DNA from: Nymphaea colorata
Taxonomy: Eukaryota; Streptophyta; Magnoliopsida; Nymphaeales; Nymphaeaceae
Direction: 5' to 3'
Length of the DNA stretch: 64,000 nucleotides
NCBI RefSeq assembly: GCF_008831285.2
Contig: NC_045147.1
Span: 15,726,854-15,790,853, forward strand
The translations under genes were made by a program, and so were the position numbers. Under the pieces are notes generated by a model. The model had not been told where the DNA came from. It made no database searches and saw only the letters and a program-made list of their open reading frames with translations. Positions 61,601 to 64,000 of the stretch are shown one piece after another (the first letter of the stretch is position 1; each line of letters starts with the position of its first letter).

Positions 61601-62227
61601 GTCTCGAGAACCTCCTGTTTGGGTCCGATCGTTTTTAGAGTTTCGTGATTAGGTCTTCTTTCAATCTAGGGCTGATTTAGGGCTTTTTGGGGCGTGTAGA
61701 TATGTGCTCATAGTGCTTTTCTTGATACCCTTTCGGTGGTTTGCCGTTTTTAGGGCTTTCATCCGATCCTTGCGACTTGGGGCAAATCGATCTCTGAGAG
61801 TTGCGACGCTTGGGTTAAAATGGGAAGAAAGAAGAAGAACAAGAGGATTCTTCCGTCGACAGGTGTGTCGTGGCTTCTCTTTCTCCTTTTGCTTTTTCCA
61901 AGTTGTTGCCCTTTTTCTTTTGTCCCCGTGGAGTCATATGAGATCTTGAATGCAATGGATATGAGGAGGTCGTGTGGTATTCAGTTGTGAAATTGCGGAG
62001 TTATCTTTGTTGTTTTAATCGTTCTTGATAGGAAGAGGGTGTGTGAAGCTTGGCCGTCTTATTGCTGTCTTACTAATCTTGGCATTGTTATATCTAAACA
62101 GGAACCCGTGGATATGCAGTGGCCGATTTCAATGCCACTTGATTGTGCGGCTATTTGGTGGATCCTAGGACGGGGGTCCTGTTCTGCACCGATAGTGAAG
62201 GGATCTTAGGTACTACATATTACCAGC
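61601..62227 (+). promoter_or_regulatory. Probable 5' leader/promoter region of PEPKR2
   Basis: T- and G-rich sequence upstream of the kinase start codon, with several ATGs in other frames. A leader intron is possible but no donor-acceptor pair could be fixed. No TATA box was chosen. Confidence 0.3.
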
Positions 62228-64000
62228 ATGGTGCAATGCTTGAGGAGGAAGAGAAAAGGGTATGGGTCCTTCGTGCGCTCTGAAATCTTAGAAGTTCTAC
62301 CTATTGGCCACAAGTCTTCGCCCTCATTTATTGCCGAGTCTCACTTGTCATTGGAAGAACATTCACGATTAAGGAAGAAATGCAAGGAACACCCACCAGC
62401 AGAAGTCTGTAGTGCTCGTGCCACAACATCCTCACGTTTCATTACTGCCCTGATTTGCAGGACGTCTGCAAATTGTGCTTCTTATCCACCTGGGAGGGGG
62501 CTCAAAAGGAAGTTAGGATGCATTGATTCTGCCACACAGATGGGAAGGAAGAAGAAACTTGAGCAAGACTACATATTGGGCCCTGAAATTGGGCAAGGGA
62601 AGTTTGGATTAGTCAGATTGTGTTGGAGTAAGGCAACTGGCGAAGAGTTTGCATGCAAGACTCTGATGAAAAATGGAGAGGAAACTGTTCATAGAGAAGT
62701 TGAAATAATGCAGCATCTGTCTGGCCACCCCAGTGTTGTAACACTAAAGGCAGTTTATGAGGATGTGGAGTCTTTCCATCTCGTGATGGAGTTGTGCCCT
62801 GGTGGTCGCTTGCTTGATTCAATGGCAAAACATAGCTGCTATTCAGAAAGGCAAGCTGCTTTTCTGCTTAAGGAGCTTGTTTTGGTTATCAAGTATTGTC
62901 ATGAGATGGGTGTTGTTCACCGTGATATAAAGCCTGAGAACATCCTGCTGACCATGTCAGGGAAGTTAAAACTGGCTGATTTCGGTTTAGCTGTGAGAGT
63001 TTCTAATGGTATGAAAGCTGAATTTCTTCATATATATTCAAGCACTCAACATTTGTCATTTCTTTGCTTCTTTTTGGCTTGAACGCTAATAAATTTTGGT
63101 TTCCTTTGGTGAACGCTGGTCTTCATCCTTGTGCTTTTGTCAGCTGTTTTTGCTGTTTATATCACGTTTAGTTTTCTTATCTAATTCTTTTCTGGTGTGA
63201 CCATGTGAAAATTGGATACCTGCTTGCCTTATGGATATGCTGCTTTTGCTTACAGCAGTTAGAAACTCTGAGCTGTCTGCAAGGACTTAGTTAGGAACTT
63301 TTGATTTATTTATCTATTTTTTCAATGCTTGAGTAGACCACAAAACAGCCGCCTTTGTTTTAGAAATCAGTTTCAAGTGTCACATCCAAAATGTACTCTG
63401 AAAGGAAGTCACATGATTTGGAATGCTGATGGGAATAAGTTCAGTCTGGAATGCTATATGTTTGTCTTTATATATGCTTTTTCTTGATGGAAGAAGAAAA
63501 AAGGAAGAGGCTGCATAGTTTATTTCTATGTGTTTTAACTTCTCTTCTGCGAAGTGATAAGCTCTATTCTTGTCTCTTTGGGGAAAACTTAGGTTCGTGT
63601 TAATTTCATTCTTGTATTTTGCTGATATAAATATTGGATTTGTTGGGTTTGATTCGGACGTGGTGTGGACCGTCGCCACATCCATCTGATAGAATAATGC
63701 TTCAATAGTAGTTGGTCCAGTTTTTAACTTGAATGTCCTATAAAAAGAATAAGTTGGAATATGACATGTTACAAATAACTTAATTCCATTCATTCGGCTA
63801 GTTTGGATGCATCTGGCCTTTCTGCTTACAGTAAGATTTTTGTTTTCCAAACCTATGACAATGAAAGAAGCATGCTGTTGGCCAGCAACTCATGTTAGTA
63901 GTGTTTTGGTCAAGTAATGCAGGTACCATTTATCTTTAGCACATTCTGACATCTGATTAGATCTTGCTAACAGTGTCAATCCGTGTTGAAATCTCACTTT
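62228..64000 (+). CDS. PEPKR2: Serine/threonine protein kinase PEPKR2-like, 5' part only
   Basis: The first coding exon runs 62228-63008 and encodes 260 residues plus one base, ending at donor aatg|gtatga. The rest of the window is intron and later exons lie beyond the right edge. The N-terminal ~110 residues are basic, with RKRK and the segment LGCIDSATQMGRKKKLEQDY just before the kinase core. The kinase has a glycine loop at 121-129 (IGQGKFGLV), ATP lysine K144, helix-C glutamate E157, catalytic loop HRDIKPEN at 231-238 (D233) and DFG at 251-253. The preface motif and the EETVHREVEIMQHLSGHP stretch match the PEP carboxylase kinase-related protein PEPKR2 (Arabidopsis At1g12680), in the CDPK-SnRK superfamily. 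No calcium-binding EF-hands would be expected in this family; this cannot be checked here. Substrates are unknown. Confidence 0.85.
63009..64000 (+). other. PEPKR2 intron 1, incomplete at window edge
   Basis: After the donor at 63009 no sequence resembling the expected continuation of the activation segment (GQTLSG-type) was found before 64000, so the acceptor lies outside the window. A minus-strand 156-codon open frame inside it has no known domain. Confidence 0.6.

Noticed and set aside
63380-63850. 156-codon minus-strand open frame
   Set aside because: Lies in the first intron of the PEPKR2-like kinase on the opposite strand; no recognisable domain.
47887-64000. Functional pairing of PGI1 and PEPKR2 as a carbon-metabolism cluster
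   Set aside because: They are separated by about 3.8 kb with independent leaders; both names touch carbon metabolism, but nothing in the sequence links them.

Overview
The window is nuclear DNA of a flowering plant. It is AT-rich intergenic sequence with microsatellites, short non-autonomous DNA transposons and five protein-coding genes of typical angiosperm families with spliceosomal introns. The lineage cannot be fixed from sequence alone. I see no bacterial operons, viral genes, tRNA or rRNA genes, CRISPR arrays, or retrotransposon coding regions.

Genes in order: (1) an intronless single-AT-hook AHL nuclear protein on the minus strand (4289-5146). (2) UBP16-like ubiquitin-specific protease with an N-terminal membrane anchor and MYND finger, minus strand, 11 coding exons (15967-26273, 1113 aa). 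(3) An intronless P-type pentatricopeptide protein like Arabidopsis At5g18475, plus strand (39773-41422). (4) Plastid glucose-6-phosphate isomerase PGI1, plus strand, 14 coding exons (47887-58446, 624 aa). (5) The 5' part of a PEPKR2-like protein kinase, plus strand, running off the right edge (62228 onward). Exon models were assembled by hand from splice sites and reading phase. Both multi-exon models close in frame over their full length.

Between genes lie hAT-like miniature elements, three of them with exact 8-bp target-site duplications: 1181-1480, 10895-11284, and 50936-51698 inside PGI1 intron 2. There are also degenerate elements (30589-31364 with a nested 228-bp insert, 34711-35005, 37213-37671), a 59-bp tandem repeat split by a long TA tract, and a 40-bp tandem repeat carrying G-boxes upstream of UBP16.

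The genes have no obvious common pathway, as is usual for plant chromosomes. PGI1 interconverts hexose phosphates in plastids for starch synthesis. UBP16 removes ubiquitin. The PPR protein probably binds organelle RNA. AHL acts on chromatin, and PEPKR2 belongs to the CDPK/SnRK-related kinases. The most interesting signal is a 72-nt GC-AG intron in PGI1 that is a multiple of three with no stop, so its retention would insert 24 residues just after an active-site loop.
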